From Candidatus Woesearchaeota archaeon (lineage in GTDB: Archaea; Nanobdellota; Nanobdellia; Woesearchaeales; UBA119), in assembly GCA_030156615.1 (NCBI GenBank), contig JASGME010000011.1, positions 1 to 35,470 of the forward strand: a stretch of 35,470 nt of DNA, in the 5' to 3' direction. Under the pieces are notes generated by a model. It had not been told where the DNA came from and ran no database searches. It saw only the letters and a program-made list of their open reading frames with translations. Below, piece after piece: positions 16,333 through 23,576 of the stretch (positions are counted from its first letter, which is position 1; the number at the start of each line of letters is the position of its first letter). A program made the position numbers and the translations under genes.

Positions 16333-17241
16333 TTAAAACAATCCGTTGCTGAAATACCTCTCTGCCCTGTCTGGCAACACACTAACTACATTACTTTTTC
16401 CATTATCCAACTGAAGGGCAGCGAATACATTCGCCCCGGAAGATGTTCCAACAAGCATCCCTTCTTCACTAGCAAGCCTTCTTGTTGTCTCTATCGCTTC
16501 ATCGTCAGATACAGTTATTACAGCATCAATCATATCTCTGTCTATGATTTCAGGAACAAAGCCGTCGCCTATCCCGTTTATTTGATGCAATCCAGGTTCT
16601 CTCCCAAGCAAAGATGCACTATTCTTAGGCTCAACAGCAACTATCCTTATCTTAGGATTCTTCTCTTTCAGGAAAGTTCCTATGCCCTGCAAAGTGCCTC
16701 CACTTCCAATCCCTGCAACAAAAACATCAATCTTTCCCTGCATTGCATTGAATATCTCTTGGGCAGTCTCCTTATAATGAACCTCTGCATTTAACGGATT
16801 TGAGAATTGATTCACAAAGAAATATGCCTTAGGATTTTCTGAAATGATTTCCTTTACCTTAGATACGCTTCCAGCAATGTTTTCTTCTGAAGGCGTTATT
16901 ATAATCTCTCCTCCAAAGGCCTTAATGATTTTTCTTCTCTCAATGCTCATATTTTCAGGTATAACACATATCACATGATATCCAAGTTGTCTTCCAACAA
17001 GCGAAAGCCCTATCCCGGTATTTCCTGATGTTGCTTCAATAATAGTCATCCCCTGCTTTAACTTCCCGTCTTCAATAGCCCTCTTCAAGATGTATCTAGC
17101 TACCCTGTCCTTTATACTGCCCCCAGGATTCAAATGTTCTGCCTTAACAAAAACATTCCCTGTTGAAAGCTTCTTTAACCTAACAAGAGGGGTGTTTCCT
17201 ATTGCATCCAATATTGAGTTTAAAATACTCGAATTCTTCAT
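16333..17241 (-). CDS. Cysteine synthase family PLP enzyme
   Basis: This 302-residue fold-type II PLP enzyme makes cysteine by replacing the O-acetyl or O-phospho group of serine with sulfide. GNTPLVRL (15-22), PGGSIKDR with the PLP lysine Lys44, TSGNTGIGL (71-79), the phosphate-binding GIGSGGTLQ and SSGAN near the end are all present. The length fits stand-alone CysK/CysM. Whether it uses acetylserine, phosphoserine or acts in transsulfuration cannot be decided. It starts 25 bases after the endonuclease IV-like gene with GGTGA before the ATG. That spacer was built by a 15-bp tandem duplication (17249-17278). Confidence 0.93.
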   Translation of the reverse strand: MKNSSILNSILDAIGNTPLVRLKKLSTGNVFVKAEHLNPGGSIKDRVARYILKRAIEDGKLKQGMTIIEATSGNTGIGLSLVGRQLGYHVICVIPENMSIERRKIIKAFGGEIIITPSEENIAGSVSKVKEIISENPKAYFFVNQFSNPLNAEVHYKETAQEIFNAMQGKIDVFVAGIGSGGTLQGIGTFLKEKNPKIRIVAVEPKNSASLLGREPGLHQINGIGDGFVPEIIDRDMIDAVITVSDDEAIETTRRLASEEGMLVGTSSGANVFAALQLDNGKSNVVSVLPDRAERYFSNGLF

Positions 17242-17248
17242 TTTATCA

Positions 17249-17278
17249 CCTTCATTGTTTTATCCTTCATTGTTTTAT
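17249..17278. repeat. Perfect 15-bp tandem duplication at a gene junction
   Basis: CCTTCATTGTTTTAT occurs twice head to tail (17249-17263 and 17264-17278). One copy encodes the last residues and stop of the endonuclease IV-like protein (minus strand ATA AAA CAA TGA); the other copy forms most of the spacer before cysteine synthase. Slipped-strand duplication is the simplest origin. Confidence 0.9.
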
Positions 17279-18139
17279 ATTATTATATAACTCTTTCATA
17301 TAGATTGCATCTTCCTCTATATTTGGACTCTCGCATATAACTATGCCTTTACACCTAAACTCTTTCAATGCCTGAAGTAATTCCCTTATTCTAAGCTTTG
17401 AATCTCTAAGATTAAGATGATTCTTTTCTCCTTTTGGTCCATACTCTATACCAGAGATATGACAATGCATATTAGATAAAACAGATTCTCCTAGCTCTTT
17501 CTTCATCTTTTCAAGGAAGGAATCAAATGCCTCTTTTGAATTGAACTTTCCAAGAGTTCTGGCAAAATTATGGGAAAAATCAATGCAAGGAAGAACCCCT
17601 TCAACCTCTTCACTTAGTTTGATTAGCTCATCTATATCACCGAACTGGGTTGGCTTCCCTGTTAGCTCAGGCCTAATCCAGACATCATCTGCTCCAATTC
17701 TCTTTAATTCTTCAATGATTCTTTGTATAGCATTCTTAACATTTTCATACACCTTGCCTTTGTCCATCCCTAAGTAATAAGCAGCGTGAAATGTTATGCT
17801 CTTTGCACCACATAAATGTGCTATCCATGCGGTTCTAACTATCCTTTCTATGCTTTTTTCAATAATCTCTTTATCTCTGGAATTGAGATTTATATAATAA
17901 GGCCCATGAGCAGTCAGTTCCTTTCCCTCTTCAAGCCTGACCCTTCCTACCTCTTTTGCCTGTTCTTCCTTCATCTTAACTCCTCTAACAAACTCCATCT
18001 CCATAGCATCAAGACCGAGCTTTTTTAGAAATCTAATCCCTTCAATACTGTCTCTTTTTGGAGCAGATAGAGGAACGCCTGCAGTTCCGAACAGAAGTCC
18101 TTCATAGCTCCTATTTCTCTTCTCATCCCTTTTTTCCAT
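17267..18139 (-). CDS. Endonuclease IV-like TIM-barrel protein
   Basis: This 290-residue xylose-isomerase-like TIM barrel resembles endonuclease IV (Nfo), which cuts DNA at abasic sites. LLFGTAGVPLSAP opens the barrel. Metal-ligand candidates are in ELTAHGPYYINL, SITFHAAYYL, IRPELTG, PCIDFSHNFAR, NMHCHISGIEYG and IVICESPN. The pattern matches archaeal Nfo-like proteins, but the substrate could differ. The frame opens at TTG 18154; ATG 18139 is preferred because a TATA box (18161-18170) lies about 27 bp before it, giving a leaderless mRNA. It heads a likely operon with cysteine synthase and the ferritin-like gene, all plausible in oxidative-damage defence. Confidence 0.88.
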   Translation of the reverse strand: MEKRDEKRNRSYEGLLFGTAGVPLSAPKRDSIEGIRFLKKLGLDAMEMEFVRGVKMKEEQAKEVGRVRLEEGKELTAHGPYYINLNSRDKEIIEKSIERIVRTAWIAHLCGAKSITFHAAYYLGMDKGKVYENVKNAIQRIIEELKRIGADDVWIRPELTGKPTQFGDIDELIKLSEEVEGVLPCIDFSHNFARTLGKFNSKEAFDSFLEKMKKELGESVLSNMHCHISGIEYGPKGEKNHLNLRDSKLRIRELLQALKEFRCKGIVICESPNIEEDAIYMKELYNNIKQ

Positions 18140-18160
18140 AACTATCCTTTCCAAAAGAAA

Positions 18161-18170
18161 CTATATTAAT
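18161..18170 (-). promoter_or_regulatory. TATA box of the endonuclease IV-like gene
   Basis: Minus-strand ATTAATATAG is centred about 27 bp before ATG 18139. Confidence 0.45.
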
Positions 18171-18259
18171 TTTGTTGTTTTATTTTTTATTAATTCTTTT
18201 TTTCAAACTACAAATTTCAATCAATAAATTTTTATAAATCTGACTTTAATGCAAAAAGT

Positions 18260-18392
18260 ATGTATAATGAAATTCTTGCAGATTACATAAACCAAATTCC
18301 TTCAATAAATTCTTCAGTTCTTAAACAGGAATGAAGAAGCAAAAAAATGCTTAGCAATCTCAAACTTCCTTAAAACTGATTCCATGATTTAG
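18260..18392 (+). pseudogene. Possible small gene, split by a frame change
   Basis: This lies in a 315-base gap before cdc48. A TATA box (TTTATAAA, 18231-18238) lies about 26 bp before an ATG at 18260 that opens a 24-codon frame ending in TGA at 18332-18334 (MYNEILADYINQIPSINSSV and four more residues). From 18327 a second frame continues with protein-like sequence (RNEEAKKCLAISNFLKTDSM) to a TAG at 18390-18392. One frame change would join them into about 45 residues. This may be a decayed gene, a real 24-residue leaderless peptide, or chance. No family is recognised. The rest of the gap holds only the cdc48 promoter. Confidence 0.25.
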
Positions 18393-18423
18393 ATTTTTAA
18401 GAATTCTTTAAAACTAAGCAAAA

Positions 18424-18434
18424 TTTTTATATTA
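18424..18434 (+). promoter_or_regulatory. TATA box of cdc48
   Basis: TTTTTATATTA is centred about 26 bp before the ATG at 18455; the mRNA is probably leaderless. Confidence 0.6.
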
Positions 18435-18454
18435 CCTCTTGAACACTATCAGAT

Positions 18455-20767
18455 ATGGCAGCGTCTGATGATAAAGCTAATGATTTTCCAAAGAAAAGTG
18501 TCCAACTCAAAGTAGCAGAAGCTATGCTTGAGGATATCAATAAAGGCATAGTTCGTATTGATTCTGCAATAATGAAGGAGATAGGAGTCAGACCTGGTGA
18601 TGTCGTAGGGATAAAAGGTAAGAAATTCACGGTAGCTATTGCAGATAGATGTTATCCGGGAGATATTGGCCTGAATATTGTTAGGATGGATGGTCCTACA
18701 AGAAGAAACAGTGGAGCATCGCTTGGAGAGTTTGTTTCTGTTGAGAAAGCAGATGTTAGTGAAGCTAAGAAGGTCGTAATTGCCCCAATTGAAAAGAATG
18801 TTTATATACAGGCTTCTGGGAATGTTTTTAAGAAGGGACTTTTAGGCAGGGCTGTTGTTAAGGGAGATTTTGTTCATATGGGAGGTAGCACAGTCAGAAC
18901 AAAAGCCCTCGGTCAAAATCCATTCTTTGATGATATCTTCAGGATGCTTGACGAGGATGTTGATAGCATATTTGGTTTTGGTTTCCGTGATATAACATTT
19001 GTCATCGTATCCACAAATCCTTCAAATAAACCAGTCATTATAACAGAGATGACAGAGGTTCAGTTTAATCCCGAGCCAACAGAAATTAAGGAATCTGGCA
19101 CAACAGGTGTTACTTATGAGAGCATAGGCGGGCTTGAAGATGAGATTCAAAAGATTAGGGAAATGGTTGAGCTTCCTCTTCGCCATCCTGAAATCTTTGA
19201 ACGCCTCGGCATAGATCCTCCAAAAGGCGTACTCCTACATGGCCCGCCAGGCACAGGAAAGACATTGCTTGCAAAGGCAGTTGCAAATGAATCAGATTCT
19301 CATTTCATCCTGATAAATGGCCCTGAGATTATGAGCAAGTATTATGGACAGAGTGAGGAAAATCTTAGAAAGAAGTTTGAGGAAGCAGAAAAGAATGCTC
19401 CCTCTATCATTTTCATTGATGAGATAGATGCAATAGTGCCTAAAAGAGAGGAAACTAAAGGAGAGGTTGAAAGAAGGGTTGTTGCTCAATTATTAGCTTT
19501 GATGGACGGGTTGAAATCAAGAGGAAGGGTTGTAGTTATTGCTGCTACAAACATCCCGAATTCATTAGATCCTGCATTAAGAAGGCCGGGACGGTTTGAC
19601 AGGGAGATTGAATTTGGTGTCCCGGGGAAGAATGCAAGAGAGCAAATCCTTAAGATTCATACTTTAAACATGCCTCTTGAAGGCGTCAATCTTAAGGAGC
19701 TTGCCGAGGTAACTCATGGCTTCGTGGGAGCAGATTTAGCCGCTCTGGCAAAAGAAGCCGCAATGAATGCTTTAAGAAGGGCACTTCCAAAGCTTGGTTT
19801 GGATAAAGATGAAACTATTTCCCAAGAAGTTCTTCAGCAATTAAAGATAAATATGGATGACTTCAAAGAGGCTCTTAAGATAGTAAGACCTAGTGCATTA
19901 AGAGAGTTTTTAATTGAAATTCCATCTGTAGAATGGGAAGATATTGGTGGATTAGCAGATGTAAAAGAAGAGTTAAAAGAAGCAGTAGAATGGCCTATTA
20001 AACATCCGGAATATTTTGAGAAATTTGGCATTAGACCTCCAAGGGGTCTCCTTCTCTATGGACCTCCGGGCACAGGAAAAACATTGCTCGCAAAGGCGGT
20101 TGCAAACCAATCAGAGGCAAATTTTATACTAGTTAAAGGACCTGAACTGCTCTCGAAGTGGGTTGGAGAAAGTGAAAGGGCTATTCGCGAAGTATTCCAT
20201 AAAGCAAGAACCTCAGCTCCAGCAATAATATTCTTTGATGAGGTAGACAGCATTGCTCCGAAGAGGGGTAGAGATCCAACAGGCGTTACTGAAAGGATTG
20301 TAAATCAGATATTAACAGAGATAGACGGGCTTGAATCGTTGTATGGCGTTGTTGTCATCGGAGCAACAAACAGGCCAGATATGTTAGACCCTGCATTATT
20401 AAGGCCAGGTCGTTTTGACAGAATTCTTTTCACGCCACCACCTAATGAAGAAGCAAGGCTCCAGATATTCAAAATACATACAAAGTCTATGCCTCTTGGT
20501 AAAGATGTAGATCTGAAGAAATTAGCAAAACAGACCGAAGGCTATGTTGGGGCAGATATTGAGGCTATATGCAGGGAGGCTGCTATGCTGACTCTAAGGA
20601 AATCTTCTGAGGCAAAGGAAGTTCCACTCTCTTCTTTTGAAGAAGCATTGAAGAAAGTAAAGCCATCTGTGACAAAAGAGATTGTTGACACATATAAAAA
20701 CATGAATAATTCATTTAGACAGGCAAAGGCTAGAGAAATCCTTGAAAAACCGGAATATTATGGCTAA
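18455..20767 (+). CDS. cdc48: Cdc48/VCP-like tandem AAA+ unfoldase
   Basis: This 770-residue archaeal Cdc48 (VAT/p97 type) is a hexameric ATPase that unfolds proteins. The N domain spans about 1-205, with a double-psi barrel opening VQLKVAEAM and a half containing an insert around [24 protein letters not shown]1 has Walker A GPPGTGKT (263-270), Walker B IIFIDEID and arginine fingers in [13 protein letters not shown]2 has Walker A near 536-543, IIFFDEVDS and RPGRFDRI. Both ATPase sites look intact. The protein ends EYYG, which fits the HbYX tail that lets archaeal Cdc48 dock on the 20S proteasome. The gene converges with the STT3-like gene with only 8 bases between stops. Confidence 0.97.
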   Translation: MAASDDKANDFPKKSVQLKVAEAMLEDINKGIVRIDSAIMKEIGVRPGDVVGIKGKKFTVAIADRCYPGDIGLNIVRMDGPTRRNSGASLGEFVSVEKADVSEAKKVVIAPIEKNVYIQASGNVFKKGLLGRAVVKGDFVHMGGSTVRTKALGQNPFFDDIFRMLDEDVDSIFGFGFRDITFVIVSTNPSNKPVIITEMTEVQFNPEPTEIKESGTTGVTYESIGGLEDEIQKIREMVELPLRHPEIFERLGIDPPKGVLLHGPPGTGKTLLAKAVANESDSHFILINGPEIMSKYYGQSEENLRKKFEEAEKNAPSIIFIDEIDAIVPKREETKGEVERRVVAQLLALMDGLKSRGRVVVIAATNIPNSLDPALRRPGRFDREIEFGVPGKNAREQILKIHTLNMPLEGVNLKELAEVTHGFVGADLAALAKEAAMNALRRALPKLGLDKDETISQEVLQQLKINMDDFKEALKIVRPSALREFLIEIPSVEWEDIGGLADVKEELKEAVEWPIKHPEYFEKFGIRPPRGLLLYGPPGTGKTLLAKAVANQSEANFILVKGPELLSKWVGESERAIREVFHKARTSAPAIIFFDEVDSIAPKRGRDPTGVTERIVNQILTEIDGLESLYGVVVIGATNRPDMLDPALLRPGRFDRILFTPPPNEEARLQIFKIHTKSMPLGKDVDLKKLAKQTEGYVGADIEAICREAAMLTLRKSSEAKEVPLSSFEEALKKVKPSVTKEIVDTYKNMNNSFRQAKAREILEKPEYYG

Positions 20768-20775
20768 ATTCTGCC

Positions 20776-21612
20776 TTAGCAAAGCCTGAATAACCTTGAA
20801 TTTTCATCTTCATACACAATTTCTAAGCCGTTAGTTTTACAGTTGAAGGCATCTGATGGCATAGAATTAAGTTCATAAAGCAAAGAATTCCTAATTATAG
20901 CTTCAATCTCCTCCTCGCTTTTTGAAAATCTGCTCGTAAGATACATATCTATGCTTAGCAAATCATACAAATCATCTTTTGAGACAAATATCCAAATACA
21001 ATTAATTTCATCAGCAAACTCAACTAGCTCTTCAATCTCTCCATCATGCATTATTTCAGCAAATGATTTGAATTCTTCCCTGTTAGAAAAATCCCCTTTA
21101 ATGCTGGTATCCCATATTTTATCCTTAGTAAAAGGAACAAAAGCAGGCTCTGGTGCCTTAAAGAAAGGCGTAACATTCGCTATTCCTTTAATTGCATGGC
21201 CATGTTCCCACCAGCTGAGCACGCAGCTGATATTCTCTTTCTCCTTATTTTCAATGAGATATTCAAGAAATCCTAAATCATTATAATTCATATCAGATGT
21301 TATAATAAAAGGATACTCAATCCCGAGCCAGCTCTTTTCAGTTAAATTATACATAACATAATAATCTCCATCCTTGCTTTTCAATATACTTCCTGCCCCT
21401 ACGTTTTCGTTAGAGATTATATCAGGAGAGCTTATCAAATCAACTAAGTTTAATGCGATTGATGACAAAATAAGGACTATTAGAAGCATTCTTAAATCCA
21501 AAAAACCCCCATCTTCAGGCATCCCTCCAATCCCTAATCCAGAATCTAACGGCTCTTTTTGAGAATCCTTCTCATTCTCTTTCTTTTTGTTGTCTCTTTT
21601 CTTTTTTGCCAT
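20776..21612 (-). CDS. Single-TM protein resembling the soluble domain of STT3/AglB
   Basis: This 278-residue protein has a Lys/Glu-rich cytoplasmic tail (about 1-39), one membrane helix (about 41-60) and an outer domain. The outer domain contains YNDLGFLEYLIENKEKENIS followed by CVLSWWEHGHAI (130-141), very like the segment around the WWDYG motif of oligosaccharyltransferase STT3/AglB, and then an alpha/beta region ending in a short hydrophobic C terminus. The many membrane helices of real STT3, which hold the catalytic Asp/Glu residues, are absent. It is therefore not an oligosaccharyltransferase by itself; an acceptor-binding or accessory role is possible. Start 21612 is chosen over ATG 21630 because the TATA-like TTTATAAA is about 28 bp away. 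Confidence 0.65.
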   Translation of the reverse strand: MAKKKRDNKKKENEKDSQKEPLDSGLGIGGMPEDGGFLDLRMLLIVLILSSIALNLVDLISSPDIISNENVGAGSILKSKDGDYYVMYNLTEKSWLGIEYPFIITSDMNYNDLGFLEYLIENKEKENISCVLSWWEHGHAIKGIANVTPFFKAPEPAFVPFTKDKIWDTSIKGDFSNREEFKSFAEIMHDGEIEELVEFADEINCIWIFVSKDDLYDLLSIDMYLTSRFSKSEEEIEAIIRNSLLYELNSMPSDAFNCKTNGLEIVYEDENSRLFRLC

Positions 21613-21715
21613 TTTTCCATGATGATACATATCTTTTTATAAATATTTATTGAAAAGATAAAAATAAAGCAAAATCATGAATAAATCAAGAAAAGAAAGC
21701 CAAAAATAGCAATCC

Positions 21716-21724
21716 TTTTAAATA
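21716..21724 (+). promoter_or_regulatory. TATA box of the small acidic protein gene
   Basis: TTTTAAATA is centred about 20 bp before ATG 21740 and 26 bp before the in-frame ATG 21746. The usual spacing favours a leaderless start at 21746. Confidence 0.45.
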
Positions 21725-21739
21725 CAGCCATATTAAAGC

Positions 21740-22018
21740 ATGAAAATGGAGATAAAGATAGATGTTAATGAGGAAAACTCGGATTCTTTGAAAGCCTTAG
21801 CCGATTTTCTCTTGAGGATTGCAGAGCTTAAGAAAGGAAACAATTCAGAGGAAAATCATGATAATGATGCAAATGAAATCTCTGACTACTCATCAATGTT
21901 TTCATTGTTTGACAGAGAGCAAAGCAATGATAAGAATGAAATGAATCAAAAAGAGGAGAGCCCGACAAAAAAGCAGGATGCTGAAATAGTTTTTGACATC
22001 AATGATTTTATTTATTAA
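21740..22018 (+). CDS. Small acidic protein of unknown function
   Basis: This 92-residue protein begins with a strand (MEIKIDVNEENSD) and an amphipathic helix (SLKALADFLLRIAELKKG). A long Asn/Asp/Glu/Ser-rich linker follows, then a short hydrophobic end (AEIVFDINDFIY). The ordered first 35 residues and short terminal motif around a disordered linker suggest an adaptor. No family is recognised. It is divergent from the STT3-like gene and upstream of the SurA-like gene. The second Met codon (21746) may be the real start. Confidence 0.6.
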   Translation: MKMEIKIDVNEENSDSLKALADFLLRIAELKKGNNSEENHDNDANEISDYSSMFSLFDREQSNDKNEMNQKEESPTKKQDAEIVFDINDFIY

Positions 22019-22058
22019 CCTATTTTGTTATCTGTTTTTTCCCAATATTTGAATATGA

Positions 22059-22160
22059 AACTCTTTCTTAGAGTTCAGAAACTTTTAAATATTATCCTTT
22101 GAGCACCACTAAGATAATTTTGTTACTTCCGAGTATAAGCAAAAACAATCATTAATGATT
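22059..22160 (+). promoter_or_regulatory. Promoter and leader of the SurA-like/thioredoxin operon
   Basis: AACTCT/AGAGTT (22059-22075, 5-base loop) forms a small hairpin. TTTTAAATATT (22083-22093) is a TATA candidate that would start transcription near 22113 and give a leader of about 65 bases. A perfect 14-bp palindrome AATCATTAATGATT (22147-22160) lies in that leader, 17 bases before the ATG at 22178, and GGTGA at 22169-22173 is the ribosome-binding site. Confidence 0.45.
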
Positions 22161-22177
22161 AATTGAATGGTGATACT

Positions 22178-23542
22178 ATGACAAATGATGATAAAAAAGA
22201 TAAAATAAAAGGGCCTAAAAAAACAGTTTCTAAAAAAACAGCTTCAAAGAAAAAAGAAAAATTGAATGAGGATTCTGGGCTAAAGCAATCAAATGAAGCT
22301 AATAAAGCAGAAGAAGAAATAGAAGCAGGATCAAACGAAGCAAACTCTGAGAAGAAATCTTTAAAGAAAGAAGGAAAGAAGGATAAAAAAGCCAAAGAGA
22401 TTGAAAAGCCTAAGAAAGCAGAAGAAATTAAAATTGAAGCAAAGAAACATAAAAAGAATAAAAAGAAAGACAAAAATCATCATTTCTTTATCTATTTGAT
22501 TACAGCTTTAATATTGGCTGGTGCAATATACTATGTTTCTTTATCTTTTATTAATAATAATACATTAGTAACTGTAAATGGAGAAAGAATTACTGTAGAT
22601 GATGTTATGAATACCATGATAAGAATTCCATATGAGCAGTTCAATCGTTCGTCTTTTGATGCTATCCTTGATTCTTTCGTTAATGAAACAGTTCTAAGAC
22701 AATGGGCTGAAAGAGAAGGAATAAAGCCAAATGAGTCTATTGTAGAACAGTTCTATGACGAATACTATGTATCGCTGTTCTCTTCAGAGGAAGAGTTAGA
22801 AGAACAGCTTGCCTTATTAGGTTATACAACAGAAGATATTAAGGAATCAATAAGAGGTCAGTTAATTCAAGCAGAACTAATCAATAAACTTTTCAGTAAT
22901 ATAACTGTTTCAGATGAAGAGATAGAGGACTTCTACAATCAAAATGTGGATTCGCTAAAATTAATCTATGCCTTTTTTATGAATAAAAGCGTTAGCAATT
23001 TGTCAGACATAGAAGATGACCTTTCTCAAACATTGCTTGAAGTTAAGTTAGATGAAGCATTCACGCAAAGATTCTCAAAAGAGTTAAATGAATCAAATAT
23101 AAAATACAATGAGAAAAGAATAGATGAACTTTACGAGCTTTTGAATGAACTACTTGCTCCTGTTGATTTGAATCTAACAAATATTACAAATCTAACTAAC
23201 GAAACAAATGCTTCAATTGAAGAAAATCAAAGCGAAGAAATTCAGCTTTCAGAATTATCTGAGGAAGCAAAAGAATGCATCCTGAATAAAGGCTATAATG
23301 AAACTGATGTATTAATCTTCTTATCAGAAGATAGCGAAGATTTTGATAAAATTATTGAACTTGAAGAAGCCCTTTCTATGAATTTTGTGAATATTGAGAT
23401 TGCGTCAGAGAGCTTTTTTAACCTTTCTGAATGCATTAATGTAACATATATCCCAAGCTTTCTCTGCGTCAATGATCTGGCCTTTGTTGAAGGATATATT
23501 TCAGAAACAGCATTGAAGGAGGCAATGAGCGCCTGTATATGA
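22178..23542 (+). CDS. Membrane-anchored SurA_N-like protein with C-terminal thioredoxin fold
   Basis: This 454-residue protein has a cytoplasmic Lys/Glu/Ala-rich tail (about 1-97), a membrane helix (about 98-120) and an outer part. The outer part starts with a SurA N-terminal/parvulin-associated chaperone pattern: VTVNGERITVDDVM, a helical core, ITVSDEEIEDFYNQN. No parvulin isomerase domain follows. A linker has six overlapping N-x-S/T sequons (23171-23233), with about ten more elsewhere. The last 100 residues look like a thioredoxin fold with a cis-Pro segment (TYIPSFLCV) but no CxxC. Start 22178 is chosen over TTG 22163 because GGTGA precedes it. It forms an operon with the next gene and probably assists folding outside the membrane. 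Confidence 0.75.
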   Translation: MTNDDKKDKIKGPKKTVSKKTASKKKEKLNEDSGLKQSNEANKAEEEIEAGSNEANSEKKSLKKEGKKDKKAKEIEKPKKAEEIKIEAKKHKKNKKKDKNHHFFIYLITALILAGAIYYVSLSFINNNTLVTVNGERITVDDVMNTMIRIPYEQFNRSSFDAILDSFVNETVLRQWAEREGIKPNESIVEQFYDEYYVSLFSSEEELEEQLALLGYTTEDIKESIRGQLIQAELINKLFSNITVSDEEIEDFYNQNVDSLKLIYAFFMNKSVSNLSDIEDDLSQTLLEVKLDEAFTQRFSKELNESNIKYNEKRIDELYELLNELLAPVDLNLTNITNLTNETNASIEENQSEEIQLSELSEEAKECILNKGYNETDVLIFLSEDSEDFDKIIELEEALSMNFVNIEIASESFFNLSECINVTYIPSFLCVNDLAFVEGYISETALKEAMSACI

Positions 23543-23576
23543 TTTGTAAGAATTTAACTAAAACGAGGTTGAAAAA

